A stretch of DNA of 64,000 bases from Rhodocyclus purpureus. Lineage in GTDB: Bacteria > Pseudomonadota > Gammaproteobacteria > Burkholderiales > Rhodocyclaceae. The DNA is taken from positions 1-64,000 of the forward strand of contig NZ_NHRX01000066.1 of assembly GCF_016653115.1 (NCBI RefSeq), read 5' to 3'. The position numbers and the translations under genes were made by a program. Below the pieces are notes generated by a model. That model ran no database searches and was not told where the DNA came from. It worked only from the letters and a program-made list of their open reading frames with translations. Below, piece after piece: positions 8,606 to 18,991 of the stretch. Each line of letters begins with the position of its first letter. The first letter of the stretch is position 1.

Positions 8606-10192
8606 CTATTGCTGGGCGACCAGGCAGTCGGTGCTGAGGATGAGGCTGGCGACCGAGACGGCGTTCTGCAGGGCGCTGCGGGTGACCTTGCACGGGTCGA
8701 GGATGCCCATCTCGACCAGGTCGCCGTATTCCTCGTTGGCGGCATTGAAGCCGAAGTTGCCGCTGCCGGCGAGGACGCGGGCGAGGAAGACCGAGGGTTC
8801 GAGCCCGCCGTTGGCGACGAGCTGGCGCAGCGGCTCCTCGACGGCGCGCAGGACGATGCGGATGCCGCATTCCTCGTCGTGGTTGGCCGCGTGCGTCTGC
8901 ACGAAATCGTCGCCGAGTGCTGCGCGCGCACGCAGCAGCGCGATGCCGCCACCGGGCAGGATGCCTTCGGCGACTGCCGCGCGGGTCGCGTGCAGCGCGT
9001 CCTCGACGCGGGCGCGCCGCTCCTTCATCTCGCTCTCGGTGGCGCCGCCGACCTTGATCACGGCGACGCCGCCGGCAAGGCGGGCGATGCGCTTCTGCAG
9101 TCCGTCGCGTTCGTAGTCGCCGCTGACCTCGGCGAGCTGGGCGCGGATCTGCGCGATGCGCGCGTCGATCGCTGCGCGCAGGCCGGCGCCGCCGACGAGG
9201 GTGCAGCTGTCCTTGTCCACCTCGACGCGCCGCGCCGAACCGAGTTGTTCGAGCGTCGCCTTCTCCAGGGTGAGGCCGGTTTCCGTGCTGATCAGCGTGG
9301 CGCCGGTGAGGACGGCGATGTCGCCGAGCAGCGCGCGGCGGCGGTCGCCGAATTCGGGTGCCTTCACCGCGCAGGCCTTCAGCGTCCCGCGCAGGCTGTT
9401 GACGACCAGCATCGCCAGCGCCTCGCCCTCGACGTCCTCGGCGATCAGCAGGAGCGGCCTGCTGCTCTGCGCGACCTGTTCGAGCAGCGGCAGCAGCTCG
9501 GGAGCGGACGCGAGCTTGCGCTCGCAGACGAGGATCAGCGCGTCTTCGAGCAGGCTGCGCGCGCCCTCGGCGGTGTTGATGAAATACGGAGACAGGTAGC
9601 CGCGATCGAAGCGCATGCCCTCGACCACCTCGAGCGTGCTGGCGAGCCCCTGGCCGTCCTCGACGCTGATCACGCCGTCCTGGCCGATGCGCTCCATCGC
9701 GTCGGCGATCAGCGCGCCGATGGCCGGGTCGTTGTTGGCCGAGATGCTGCCGACCTGCGCGATCTCGACCTTGGTCGCGCAGGGCCTGGCCAGCGCCTGC
9801 AGCGCGCGGACGATGCCGGCGGTGGCCTTGTCGATGCCGCGCTTGAGGTCGATCGGGTTCATGCCGCTGGCCACGTACTTCATCCCCTCGCGGACGATCG
9901 CTGCGGCGAGCAGGGTGGCGGTGGTGGTTCCGTCGCCGGCGACCTCGGAAGTGCGCGCGGCGACCTGGCGGACGAGTTGCGCGCCCATGTTCTCGAAGGG
10001 GTCGGCGAGGTCGATCTCGCGCGCGACGACCACGCCCGAGTTGATCACGATCGGCGGACCGTAGGGGCGTTCGAGCAGGACGGTGCGCGCGCGCGGGCCG
10101 AGCGTCGCCTTGACCGCATCGACCAGCACCGAGACGCCGTGCAGCATCCTGTTGCGCGCGTCCTCGTGGAACAGCAGTGACTTCGCGGCCAT
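8606..10192 (-). CDS. groEL: GroEL-type chaperonin paralogue (60 kDa chaperonin)
   Basis: This is a group I chaperonin subunit of about 528 residues. It has the ATP-binding [11 protein letters not shown] loop and the Asp of the equatorial ATPase site (HDEECGIR). It differs from housekeeping GroEL: the C-terminus ends in LVAQQ with no Gly-Gly-Met tail, and no groES lies beside it. It is therefore likely a stress-specific paralogue. Two ATGs compete, at 10198 and 10192. The GGAAGG ribosome site is one base from the first and seven from the second, so I chose 10192. The lon stop lies two bases upstream, which implies tight coupling. Confidence 0.88.
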   Translation of the reverse strand: MAAKSLLFHEDARNRMLHGVSVLVDAVKATLGPRARTVLLERPYGPPIVINSGVVVAREIDLADPFENMGAQLVRQVAARTSEVAGDGTTTATLLAAAIVREGMKYVASGMNPIDLKRGIDKATAGIVRALQALARPCATKVEIAQVGSISANNDPAIGALIADAMERIGQDGVISVEDGQGLASTLEVVEGMRFDRGYLSPYFINTAEGARSLLEDALILVCERKLASAPELLPLLEQVAQSSRPLLLIAEDVEGEALAMLVVNSLRGTLKACAVKAPEFGDRRRALLGDIAVLTGATLISTETGLTLEKATLEQLGSARRVEVDKDSCTLVGGAGLRAAIDARIAQIRAQLAEVSGDYERDGLQKRIARLAGGVAVIKVGGATESEMKERRARVEDALHATRAAVAEGILPGGGIALLRARAALGDDFVQTHAANHDEECGIRIVLRAVEEPLRQLVANGGLEPSVFLARVLAGSGNFGFNAANEEYGDLVEMGILDPCKVTRSALQNAVSVASLILSTDCLVAQQ

Positions 10193-10194
10193 GG

Positions 10195-12672
<2,478 letters not shown>

Positions 12673-12796
12673 GGTCGTCGGGCTTTCGTGGACGGTGCAG
12701 CGTGAGCGTCAGGAAGCCGTCCTCGATGCAGTTCTCTGCAAGTCGGAGGCTTCCCGGCGGCAGTACGACCTCGCGTTCGAAATCCGTTCGCTGCAC
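12673..12796 (-). pseudogene. Possible Hsp20 C-terminal fragment ahead of lon
   Basis: A GTG at 12796, nine bases after a good AAGGAG, opens a frame. Its first 35 residues (FEREVVLPPG through EDGFLTLTL) resemble the C-terminal half of an alpha-crystallin domain. The frame then runs out of phase into lon with no sensible stop. The N-terminal half is missing because the upstream gene ends at 12847. It is either a gene relic or a coupling leader for lon. Confidence 0.35.
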
Positions 12797-12846
12797 CGGG
12801 TGGGTCTCCTTCCGTGCCGGAGGCTGCGTTCAGCGCGAGGGACCCT

Positions 12847-13347
12847 TCAGTGCGTCCAGTGCACGCGCAGCAGGTAGTCCTCGGGGTTGTAGTGGAACTC
12901 GAGTTCGCCCTGGTAGGCACTGCGCAGCGCTTCGCCGAGCGCACGCGCGAGGTGGATGTCGGTGGTCGTGACGAGGACGTTCTCCGCCTGCTCCTCGATG
13001 CCGATGATGCGCTGGAGCGGATGATCCTGTCGCGCACGCTGCTCCTGATGGCGGACGAGGCTCAGGATCTCGGCGCGATGCGCTTGCAGGAACGGCCCGC
13101 TCAGGCTGACGAAGCCGGCCGGCAGCTGGTCGGCAATGCGATGGCAGGCCGGGCAGACCTGCGCGTTCGCCTGGGCGGGGGCGTCGCCCCAGCGCCAGCG
13201 TCCTTCGTGGAAGACCGCCTTGCATTGCGGGCAGACGGTCGGCTCGGGGTACTTGCCCCTGGCCTGGTAGGGATCGTGCGCCTGCTCCGGGACCGGGCGG
13301 TCGTGAGTGACACGGTGAAAGCCGGATGGCAACTTGCTGTGGCTCAT
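12847..13347 (-). CDS. Zinc-ribbon protein (BCAM0308-like)
   Basis: This soluble protein of 166 residues has two Cys pairs, CPQC near 38 and CPAC near 68, that can form a zinc ribbon. A C-terminal half follows that looks like a mixed alpha/beta domain (VLVTTTDIHLARALGEAL). It resembles the family NCBI names after Burkholderia BCAM0308. That gene belongs to a low-oxygen-activated locus with Hsp20, Lon and cation-ATPase genes, and the neighbours here match. The molecular function is unknown. It is 76 bp from hsp20 upstream and 50 bp from the small fragment before lon, consistent with one operon. Confidence 0.65.
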   Translation of the reverse strand: MSHSKLPSGFHRVTHDRPVPEQAHDPYQARGKYPEPTVCPQCKAVFHEGRWRWGDAPAQANAQVCPACHRIADQLPAGFVSLSGPFLQAHRAEILSLVRHQEQRARQDHPLQRIIGIEEQAENVLVTTTDIHLARALGEALRSAYQGELEFHYNPEDYLLRVHWTH

Positions 13348-13423
13348 TGCTTGCTTCCTTTCCTCGATCGTTGATCGGCTGCACCGTTGCTGGCCGGAGC
13401 GATGCGCCGGCCAGCGCGGGCGT

Positions 13424-13873
13424 TCACTCGATGGCGATCTTCTTCGTCTCGGTCAGCGCCTTCTTCGGCAACACGAGGCTGAGCACGCCGTCTTCGTACT
13501 TCGCCGTGGCGCCCGCCTCGTCGACGCCCTGCGGCAGCGTGAAGGAGCGATACTGCTTGCCGTAGTAGCACTCGCGGAAGACCACCTCTTCGCCCTTCTT
13601 CTCTTCTTTTTCCTTTTTCGTCTCGGCGCTGATCGACACCTGATCGGCATTCACCGAGACGCTGATTTCGTCCTTGTTGAAGCCCGGCAGTTCGGCGCGG
13701 ACCTTGTAGGACTTCTCGTCCTCGGTGACATCGACCGGAATCTGGCCACCGGTGAGATGCTTCGACGACAGCGGCGTCAGCAGGAATCCCTTGAACAGCT
13801 CGTCGAATTCACGCCCGAAAGGCTCGAAAGATGTCAGTGCACGGAAGGGGTTGAAGCGGGTGATGTCTGCCAT
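13424..13873 (-). CDS. Small heat-shock protein, Hsp20 family
   Basis: This is an ATP-independent holdase of 149 residues. The alpha-crystallin domain spans about 44-140 (VDVTEDEKSYKVRAELPGF to YEDGVLSLVLPK), and the C-terminal I-x-I anchor is present as KKIAIE. The start ATG at 13873 has GAGGAG six bases upstream. It lies 20 bp after the small unknown gene and ahead of the zinc-ribbon protein, lon and groEL. Confidence 0.92.
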   Translation of the reverse strand: MADITRFNPFRALTSFEPFGREFDELFKGFLLTPLSSKHLTGGQIPVDVTEDEKSYKVRAELPGFNKDEISVSVNADQVSISAETKKEKEEKKGEEVVFRECYYGKQYRSFTLPQGVDEAGATAKYEDGVLSLVLPKKALTETKKIAIE

Positions 13874-13893
13874 GACGTTCTCCTCGGAGGGTT

Positions 13894-14295
13894 TCAGATG
13901 CCAACTGCACTTGCATTCAGTCCTCGCCCCGACGAAGGGCGCTCTGCCCGGCGCTCCTGGGCGCGACGGCCGTGCTCGCGCAGGGCCAGACCGTTCTCGT
14001 CGAGGCGCAGGCATTGCGCTGCCCGCTCGCCGCCGGCCGGTCCTTCGCCATGCGCGCCCACCGCGAAGCGCTCGATCCCGAGCAGTTCGAGGAAGCGGGT
14101 AGCCGCCGCGAGCGAATCGAAAATCGTGAGCATGCCGTCGGTGCCGCACAGCCAGCGCTGATCGAGGGTGAGGCCGAAGCAGGAGGGGGCATTGCCCGGC
14201 TGCCCGATCGGTCGCACGACGATTTCCCGATCGTCTGCCGTCCCCTCCGTAGAGATCACCGAAAAAGCCAGTTCGAGCCAGGTGACGGGTCTCAT
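13894..14295 (-). CDS. Hypothetical protein, first gene of the stress operon
   Basis: This 133-residue protein is not recognised. A perfect AGGAGG six bases before the ATG at 14295 (MRPVTWLELAFSV) supports the start over a longer frame from 14391. It contains a hydrophobic stretch (LGLTLDQRWLCGTDGMLTIFD-like) and a basic, low-complexity C-terminus. It lies 20 bp from hsp20, so it is almost certainly co-transcribed with it. Confidence 0.6.
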   Translation of the reverse strand: MRPVTWLELAFSVISTEGTADDREIVVRPIGQPGNAPSCFGLTLDQRWLCGTDGMLTIFDSLAAATRFLELLGIERFAVGAHGEGPAGGERAAQCLRLDENGLALREHGRRAQERRAERPSSGRGLNASAVGI

Positions 14296-14359
14296 TGCGA
14301 TCCTCCTGCGGGAGCGTGGTCGGGGACGGGGTCTGCGTTTCAGTGCATGTCCTAAGGAT

Positions 14360-14391
14360 ATGTCATGCAGAGGTGTTAAGGCAAATGTCAT
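14360..14391 (-). promoter_or_regulatory. ATGTCAT direct repeat upstream of the stress operon
   Basis: The heptamer ATGTCAT occurs at 14360-14366 and 14385-14391, 25 bp apart, in the more AT-rich part of the bioB/stress-operon gap. I could not identify a convincing sigma-32 or FNR site. This is only a candidate regulator site. Confidence 0.25.
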
Positions 14392-14439
14392 TTTCCGGCG
14401 GTGCCCGCAAGCACCGCCGGGCCTGCAAGCAGCGCCCGC

Positions 14440-15405
14440 TCAGTCGCCCCGGCCCAGGCGGCGGAACATTTCCCGGTCCTGTTCGATGCTGGCGCCCAGG
14501 GTCGTCAGGTAGTCGCCGACCAGTGCGGCGCTGATGCCCGCCGCCAGTGCCTTTTCCTGGATGTGGAAGATCAGGTTGCGGCCGCCGGCAAAGCGCAGGT
14601 GCGCGGTCGGATTGATGAAGCGGAACAGCGCGATGCTGACCAGGATCTCGTCGTCCGACAGCGGCGCGCTCCCCTGCAGCGGCGTGCCTTCGATCGGGTT
14701 GAGGATGTTGATCGGGATCGAGTCGACCGCCAGCTCGCGCAAGGTGAACGCCATCTCGATGCGCTGGGCCATGCTCTCGCCCATGCCGAAGATGCCGCCG
14801 CTGCAGACCTTCATGCCGAGGGCCTGCGCCTCGCGGATGGTGCGCACTTTTTCCTCGAAGCTGTGCGTGGTGCACAGCGTCGGGAAGTGCGAAGCGGCGG
14901 TCTCGATGTTGCAGTGGTAGCGCTCGACGCCTGCGTCCTTGAGCTTCTGCAATTCGGGGCTACGCAAGAGGCCCATCGAGGCACACAGGCGGATCGGGCT
15001 CGTCGTGCCGATCGCCCGGTAGATCCCGCACGCGGCCTCGACCTGGGCGGGCTTGAGCGCGCGGCCGCTGGTCACCAGCGAAAAGCGCTCGACCCCCTGA
15101 CGGCTGTTGTCCTGCGCCATGTGCACGCCTTCCTCCGCGCTCACCAGCGGGTATTCGGCGACACCCGTCTTGAAGCGGATCGACTGCGAGCACCAGTTGC
15201 AGTCCTCGGAGCAGCGCCCGGACTGGGCATTCATGATCGAGCAGAGGTCGATGTGCGGGCCCATGAAATGGGCACGGATGCGGTCGGCCGCTGCGTAAAG
15301 CGCTTCCTTCTCGGGTGTTGCCGACAGCGCCAGGGCCTCCTCGCGGCTGATCTCGCCGCCTTCGATCACGCGTTGTTGCAGGGCTTCGATTTGTTCGCTG
15401 TTCAT
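14440..15405 (-). CDS. bioB: Biotin synthase
   Basis: This radical SAM enzyme inserts sulfur into dethiobiotin, the last step of biotin synthesis. It has 321 residues. The [4Fe-4S] motif C-x3-C-x2-C is seen as RCSEDCNWC near residue 63. The chosen ATG at 15405 gives MNSEQIEALQQRV, as in the family; the open frame upstream is non-coding. It diverges from bioA-bioF-bioD, so the whole route from pimeloyl precursor to biotin is here except bioC/bioH. Confidence 0.95.
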   Translation of the reverse strand: MNSEQIEALQQRVIEGGEISREEALALSATPEKEALYAAADRIRAHFMGPHIDLCSIMNAQSGRCSEDCNWCSQSIRFKTGVAEYPLVSAEEGVHMAQDNSRQGVERFSLVTSGRALKPAQVEAACGIYRAIGTTSPIRLCASMGLLRSPELQKLKDAGVERYHCNIETAASHFPTLCTTHSFEEKVRTIREAQALGMKVCSGGIFGMGESMAQRIEMAFTLRELAVDSIPINILNPIEGTPLQGSAPLSDDEILVSIALFRFINPTAHLRFAGGRNLIFHIQEKALAAGISAALVGDYLTTLGASIEQDREMFRRLGRGD

Positions 15406-15537
15406 GAGGCTTCGCTCCTGGCTGGCGCAGCAATGGCGCCGGGCCGCTTCGTTGAAAGCGCAGGATTCTAGCGTCCCGGCGACGCTCCTTCGGTAACAGT
15501 GCCTTACATGGTGGTGCCGATGCGTGCCCGCGCTCTT

Positions 15538-15545
15538 GCTACAAT
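15538..15545 (+). promoter_or_regulatory. Extended -10 element for bioA
   Basis: TGCTACAAT is an extended -10 of the form TGnTAnAAT, lying 68 bp before the bioA ATG. The adjacent CGGCG also follows the -10 at the thrS promoter. No clear -35 is seen. Confidence 0.45.
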
Positions 15546-15612
15546 CGGCGACTTTTCCCCGGCCCGCGGCGGCGGCGATGGCGCCGGCGCCAGCCCTGAA
15601 GCTATCCCTCCG

Positions 15613-16947
15613 ATGAACGATCCAAAGAGCAACGCCGAGCTGCTGCAGCGCAGCCTCAATGCCGTCTGGCACCCCTGCACGCAGATGAAGCAGCACGCCG
15701 GTGACCTGCCGCTGATCCCGGTCGCGCGCGGGCAGGGCGCCTGGCTGTACGACTTCGACGGCCGCCGCTACCTCGACGGCATCAGTTCGTGGTGGGTGAA
15801 CCTGTTCGGCCACGCCAACCCCCGCATCAACGCCGCGCTGCGCGCGCAACTCGACGAGCTCGAGCACGTGCTGCTGGCCGGCTTCACGCATCGCCCGGTG
15901 GTCGAACTCTCCGAACGCCTCTCGGCGCTGACCGGCGGCGCGCTTGGCCACTGCTTCTACGCTTCCGACGGTGCCTCGGCCACCGAAATCGCGCTCAAGA
16001 TGTCGTTCCACAGCTGGCGCAACCGCGGTCGCGACGGCAAGCGCGACTTCCTCTGCCTCGCCGGCAGCTACCACGGCGAGACGGTCGGCGCGCTCGCCGT
16101 CACCGACGTTGCCATCTTCAAGGACGCCTACGCGCCGCTGGTGCGTACCGCGGCGACCGTGCCGACGCCCGACGCGCGCCTGGCCGAGCCGGGCGAGAGT
16201 CCAGCCGACGTCGCCCGCCGTGCCGCCGCCGCGCTCGAACGCCACCTCGCCGTGCACCACGAGCAGATCGCCGCCTTCATCGTCGAGCCGCTGATCCAGT
16301 GCGCCAGCGGCATGGTGATGTACGACCCCGAATACCTGCGCCTCGCGCGCGCGCTTTGCGACCGCTACGAGGTGCATCTGATCTGCGACGAGATCGCCGT
16401 CGGCTGCGGCCGTACCGGCACCTTCTTCGCCCACGAGCAGGCCGGCATCCGCCCCGATTTCCTGTGCCTGTCGAAGGGCATCTCGGGCGGCTACCTGCCG
16501 CTGTCGGTCGTGCTCACCACCGATTCGGTGTATGAGGCCTTCTACGACGACGCGACGGTGCGCGGCTTCCTGCATTCGCATTCCTACACCGGCAACGCGC
16601 TCGCCTGCCGCGCCGCGCTGGCGACCCTCGATATCTTCGCCGAGGACCGCGTGCTCGAACAGAACGTCGTGCGCGCGCAGAAGCTCGCCGCCGCAGTGGC
16701 GCCGCTCTCAGCGCATCCGCGCGTTCGCCACCTGCGCCAGCGCGGCATGATCGTCGCCTTCGACGTCGCCGACGCCGACCCGCTGTTCTCCAGGCGCTTC
16801 TACCGCGCCGGCCTCGAACGCGAGGCACTCACCCGTCCGATCGGCAATACCGTCTATCTGATGCCCCCCTACATCGTCGACGACGAGGAGATCGCCCATC
16901 TCGGTCGCGCGCTCGCCGGCGCCCTCGAGGCTTCGCTCCAACCATGA
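15613..16947 (+). CDS. bioA: Adenosylmethionine-8-amino-7-oxononanoate aminotransferase
   Basis: This PLP enzyme makes 7,8-diaminopelargonic acid from KAPA, using SAM as amino donor. Signature segments are HPCTQMKQH near the N-terminus, GISSWWVN, and the PLP lysine in LSKGISGGYLPL. The protein is 444 residues from the ATG at 15613, the family length. The frame is open from 15499, but that part is not family-like. The stop overlaps the bioF start by four bases (ATGA). Confidence 0.95.
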   Translation: MNDPKSNAELLQRSLNAVWHPCTQMKQHAGDLPLIPVARGQGAWLYDFDGRRYLDGISSWWVNLFGHANPRINAALRAQLDELEHVLLAGFTHRPVVELSERLSALTGGALGHCFYASDGASATEIALKMSFHSWRNRGRDGKRDFLCLAGSYHGETVGALAVTDVAIFKDAYAPLVRTAATVPTPDARLAEPGESPADVARRAAAALERHLAVHHEQIAAFIVEPLIQCASGMVMYDPEYLRLARALCDRYEVHLICDEIAVGCGRTGTFFAHEQAGIRPDFLCLSKGISGGYLPLSVVLTTDSVYEAFYDDATVRGFLHSHSYTGNALACRAALATLDIFAEDRVLEQNVVRAQKLAAAVAPLSAHPRVRHLRQRGMIVAFDVADADPLFSRRFYRAGLEREALTRPIGNTVYLMPPYIVDDEEIAHLGRALAGALEASLQP

Positions 16948-18098
16948 TCTACGACCAACTCACGCAGGACCTCGCCGCCATCGACCAGGCCGGCCTGCGC
17001 CGCCGGCTGCGCACGCTCGAAGCCCCCTGCGGCCCGCTGGCGCGCGTCGACGGGCGCGAGCTGATCAGCTTCTGCTCCAACGACTACCTGGGACTCGCCA
17101 GCGAGCCGGCGCTGATCAAGGCGGCGGTCGCCGGCGCCCGGCAGTGGGGCGTCGGCAGCGGCTCCTCGCATCTGGTCAGCGGCCACTTCGCACCGCACGC
17201 GGCGCTCGAAAGACGCCTCGCCGAATTCACCGGCTGGCCCCGCACGCTGCTCTTCTCGACCGGCTTCATGGCCAACCAGGCGATCCTGCCGACCCTGGTC
17301 GGGCGCGGCGACGCGATCTTCTCCGACGAACTCAACCACGCCTCGCTGATCGACGCGGCGCGCCTGTCGCGTGCGGAGATCAATCGCTTCCCGCACAACG
17401 ACATGGCGACGCTCGAAAAGCAGCTCGCCGCCTCGACGGTGCGGCGCAAGCTGATCGTCGCCGACGCCGTCTTCAGCATGGACGGCGATCTCGCGCCGCT
17501 GCCGGAGCTGTTCGCACTCGCCGAGCGCCACGACGCCTGGCTGGTGATCGACGACGCGCACGGCTTCGGCGTGCTCGGCGAGCACGGCCGCGGCAGCCTC
17601 TCCCACTTCGGCCTGCCGGCGAGCCCGCGTGTCATCTACATGGGGACCCTCGGCAAGGCAGCCGGCGCCGCCGGCGCCTTCGTCGCCGGCTCGGAGACGC
17701 TGATCGAATGGCTGGTGCAGCGCGCGCGCAGCTACATCTTCACCACCGGTTCGAGCCCGCTGATGGCCTGCGCGCTGCTCGCCAGCATCGACCTGATCGA
17801 GCAGGGCGACGCGCGCCGGCAGCAGCTGCACGCGCTCGCCGCGCAACTGCGCGCGGGACTGGATGGAACGCGCTGGCAGCTGCTGCCGTCGCCGACCGCG
17901 GTGCAGCCGATCGTGATCGGCGACAACCGCGAGACGGTGCGTGTCGCCGAGGAGCTCTTCGCGCGCGGCCTGTGGGTGCCGGCGATCCGGCCGCCGACCG
18001 TGCCGGCAGGCACTGCCCGCCTGCGCGTGTCGCTGTCGGCGACGCATACCGAGGCGATGGTCGCGCAACTGGTCGACGCCTTGAAGGAACTGCAATGA
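16944..18098 (+). CDS. bioF: 8-amino-7-oxononanoate synthase
   Basis: This PLP-dependent enzyme condenses pimeloyl thioester with alanine. It has 384 residues. Recognisable are the CSNDYLGLA motif near 50, DDAHGFGVLG, and the PLP lysine in GTLGKAAGAAGAF. It is translationally coupled to bioA upstream and to bioD downstream by ATGA overlaps. Confidence 0.95.
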   Translation: MIYDQLTQDLAAIDQAGLRRRLRTLEAPCGPLARVDGRELISFCSNDYLGLASEPALIKAAVAGARQWGVGSGSSHLVSGHFAPHAALERRLAEFTGWPRTLLFSTGFMANQAILPTLVGRGDAIFSDELNHASLIDAARLSRAEINRFPHNDMATLEKQLAASTVRRKLIVADAVFSMDGDLAPLPELFALAERHDAWLVIDDAHGFGVLGEHGRGSLSHFGLPASPRVIYMGTLGKAAGAAGAFVAGSETLIEWLVQRARSYIFTTGSSPLMACALLASIDLIEQGDARRQQLHALAAQLRAGLDGTRWQLLPSPTAVQPIVIGDNRETVRVAEELFARGLWVPAIRPPTVPAGTARLRVSLSATHTEAMVAQLVDALKELQ

Positions 18099-18781
18099 GC
18101 TCCGGAAGCGCCTGGTTCGTCGCCGGCACCGATACCGAAGTCGGCAAGACCTTCGCCACCTGTGCGCTGCTGCATGTGCTGCGCCGGCAAGGCATTCCGG
18201 CGATCGGCATGAAGCCGGTGGCCGCGGGGACCGACGCCGCGGGCAGGAACGAGGACGTCGAGCAACTGCTGCTTGCCGCGTCGGTGCAGGCGCCGCGCGA
18301 GCTGGTCAATCCCTACCTGTTCGCGCCGCCGATCGCGCCGCACATCGCCGCCGCCGAGGTCGGCGAGACGATCGACTTCGCGCGCATCGTCGCCGCGCTG
18401 AACGAACTGCGCCAGCGCGCCGATGCAGTACTGGTCGAGGGCGTCGGCGGCTTTCGCGTCCCGCTCGGACCGCAGACGGACGCCGCCGACCTCGCGCAGA
18501 CGCTGGGCCTGCCGGTAATCCTCGTCGTCGGCATGCGCCTCGGCTGCATCAGCCACGCGCTGCTCACCCAGGAAGCGATCGCCGCGCGCGGCCTGCCGCT
18601 CGCCGGCTGGATCGCCAACCGCATCGACCCGCAGATGGCGCGCTTCGAGGAAAACCTGGAGGCGCTCAAGGAGCGGATGGCGGCACCGCTGCTCGGCGTC
18701 ATCCCGCCCGACTCGACTCCGGAGAGCGCTGCCGCCGGGCTGCTGCTGCCGGGCGTCCGATCAATGCCGGCAAGCACCTGA
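18095..18781 (+). CDS. bioD: ATP-dependent dethiobiotin synthetase
   Basis: It closes the ureido ring of dethiobiotin. It has 228 residues with the P-loop GTDTEVGKT near residue 11 and the VEGVGGFRVPL segment of the family. The start overlaps the bioF stop. It is the last gene of the bio operon. Confidence 0.94.
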   Translation: MSSGSAWFVAGTDTEVGKTFATCALLHVLRRQGIPAIGMKPVAAGTDAAGRNEDVEQLLLAASVQAPRELVNPYLFAPPIAPHIAAAEVGETIDFARIVAALNELRQRADAVLVEGVGGFRVPLGPQTDAADLAQTLGLPVILVVGMRLGCISHALLTQEAIAARGLPLAGWIANRIDPQMARFEENLEALKERMAAPLLGVIPPDSTPESAAAGLLLPGVRSMPAST

Positions 18782-18825
18782 AGTCCTGGCGCGGCGCATG
18801 AACCCTTGTGGGAACGCCGGCCAGG

Positions 18826-18877
18826 CCGCCGCCAAGCGTGCCTGAGCACGAACGGCGGCGATGCCGCTAACACGGCA
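18826..18877 (+). other. Two adjacent hairpins between bioD and the diguanylate cyclase
   Basis: Hairpin 1 (18826-18858) pairs CCGCCG with CGGCGG and CGTGC with GCACG around a CTGA loop. Hairpin 2 (18862-18877) pairs TGCCG with CGGCA. There is no T-run, so it is a poor intrinsic terminator. I could not match it to a known riboswitch. Confidence 0.4.
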
Positions 18878-18991
18878 CGTGACTCCCGGAGATGGCGTCC
18901 CGCCGCGCAACATGAGTTTCAGAATTGGAGCGGCTGAGCGCTGCGGTGCTACCATAAGTGGACCACTGATCCTGCCCAAGGATCAACCCAG

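Noticed and set aside
14296-14439. Sigma-32 heat-shock promoter for the hsp20-lon operon
   Set aside because: No CTTGAA...CCCCAT-type pair was found; only a weak ATGTCAT direct repeat.
18782-18991. Cyclic di-GMP riboswitch before the cyclase
   Set aside because: The conserved core bases of the GEMM class could not be placed; only two unexplained hairpins remain.
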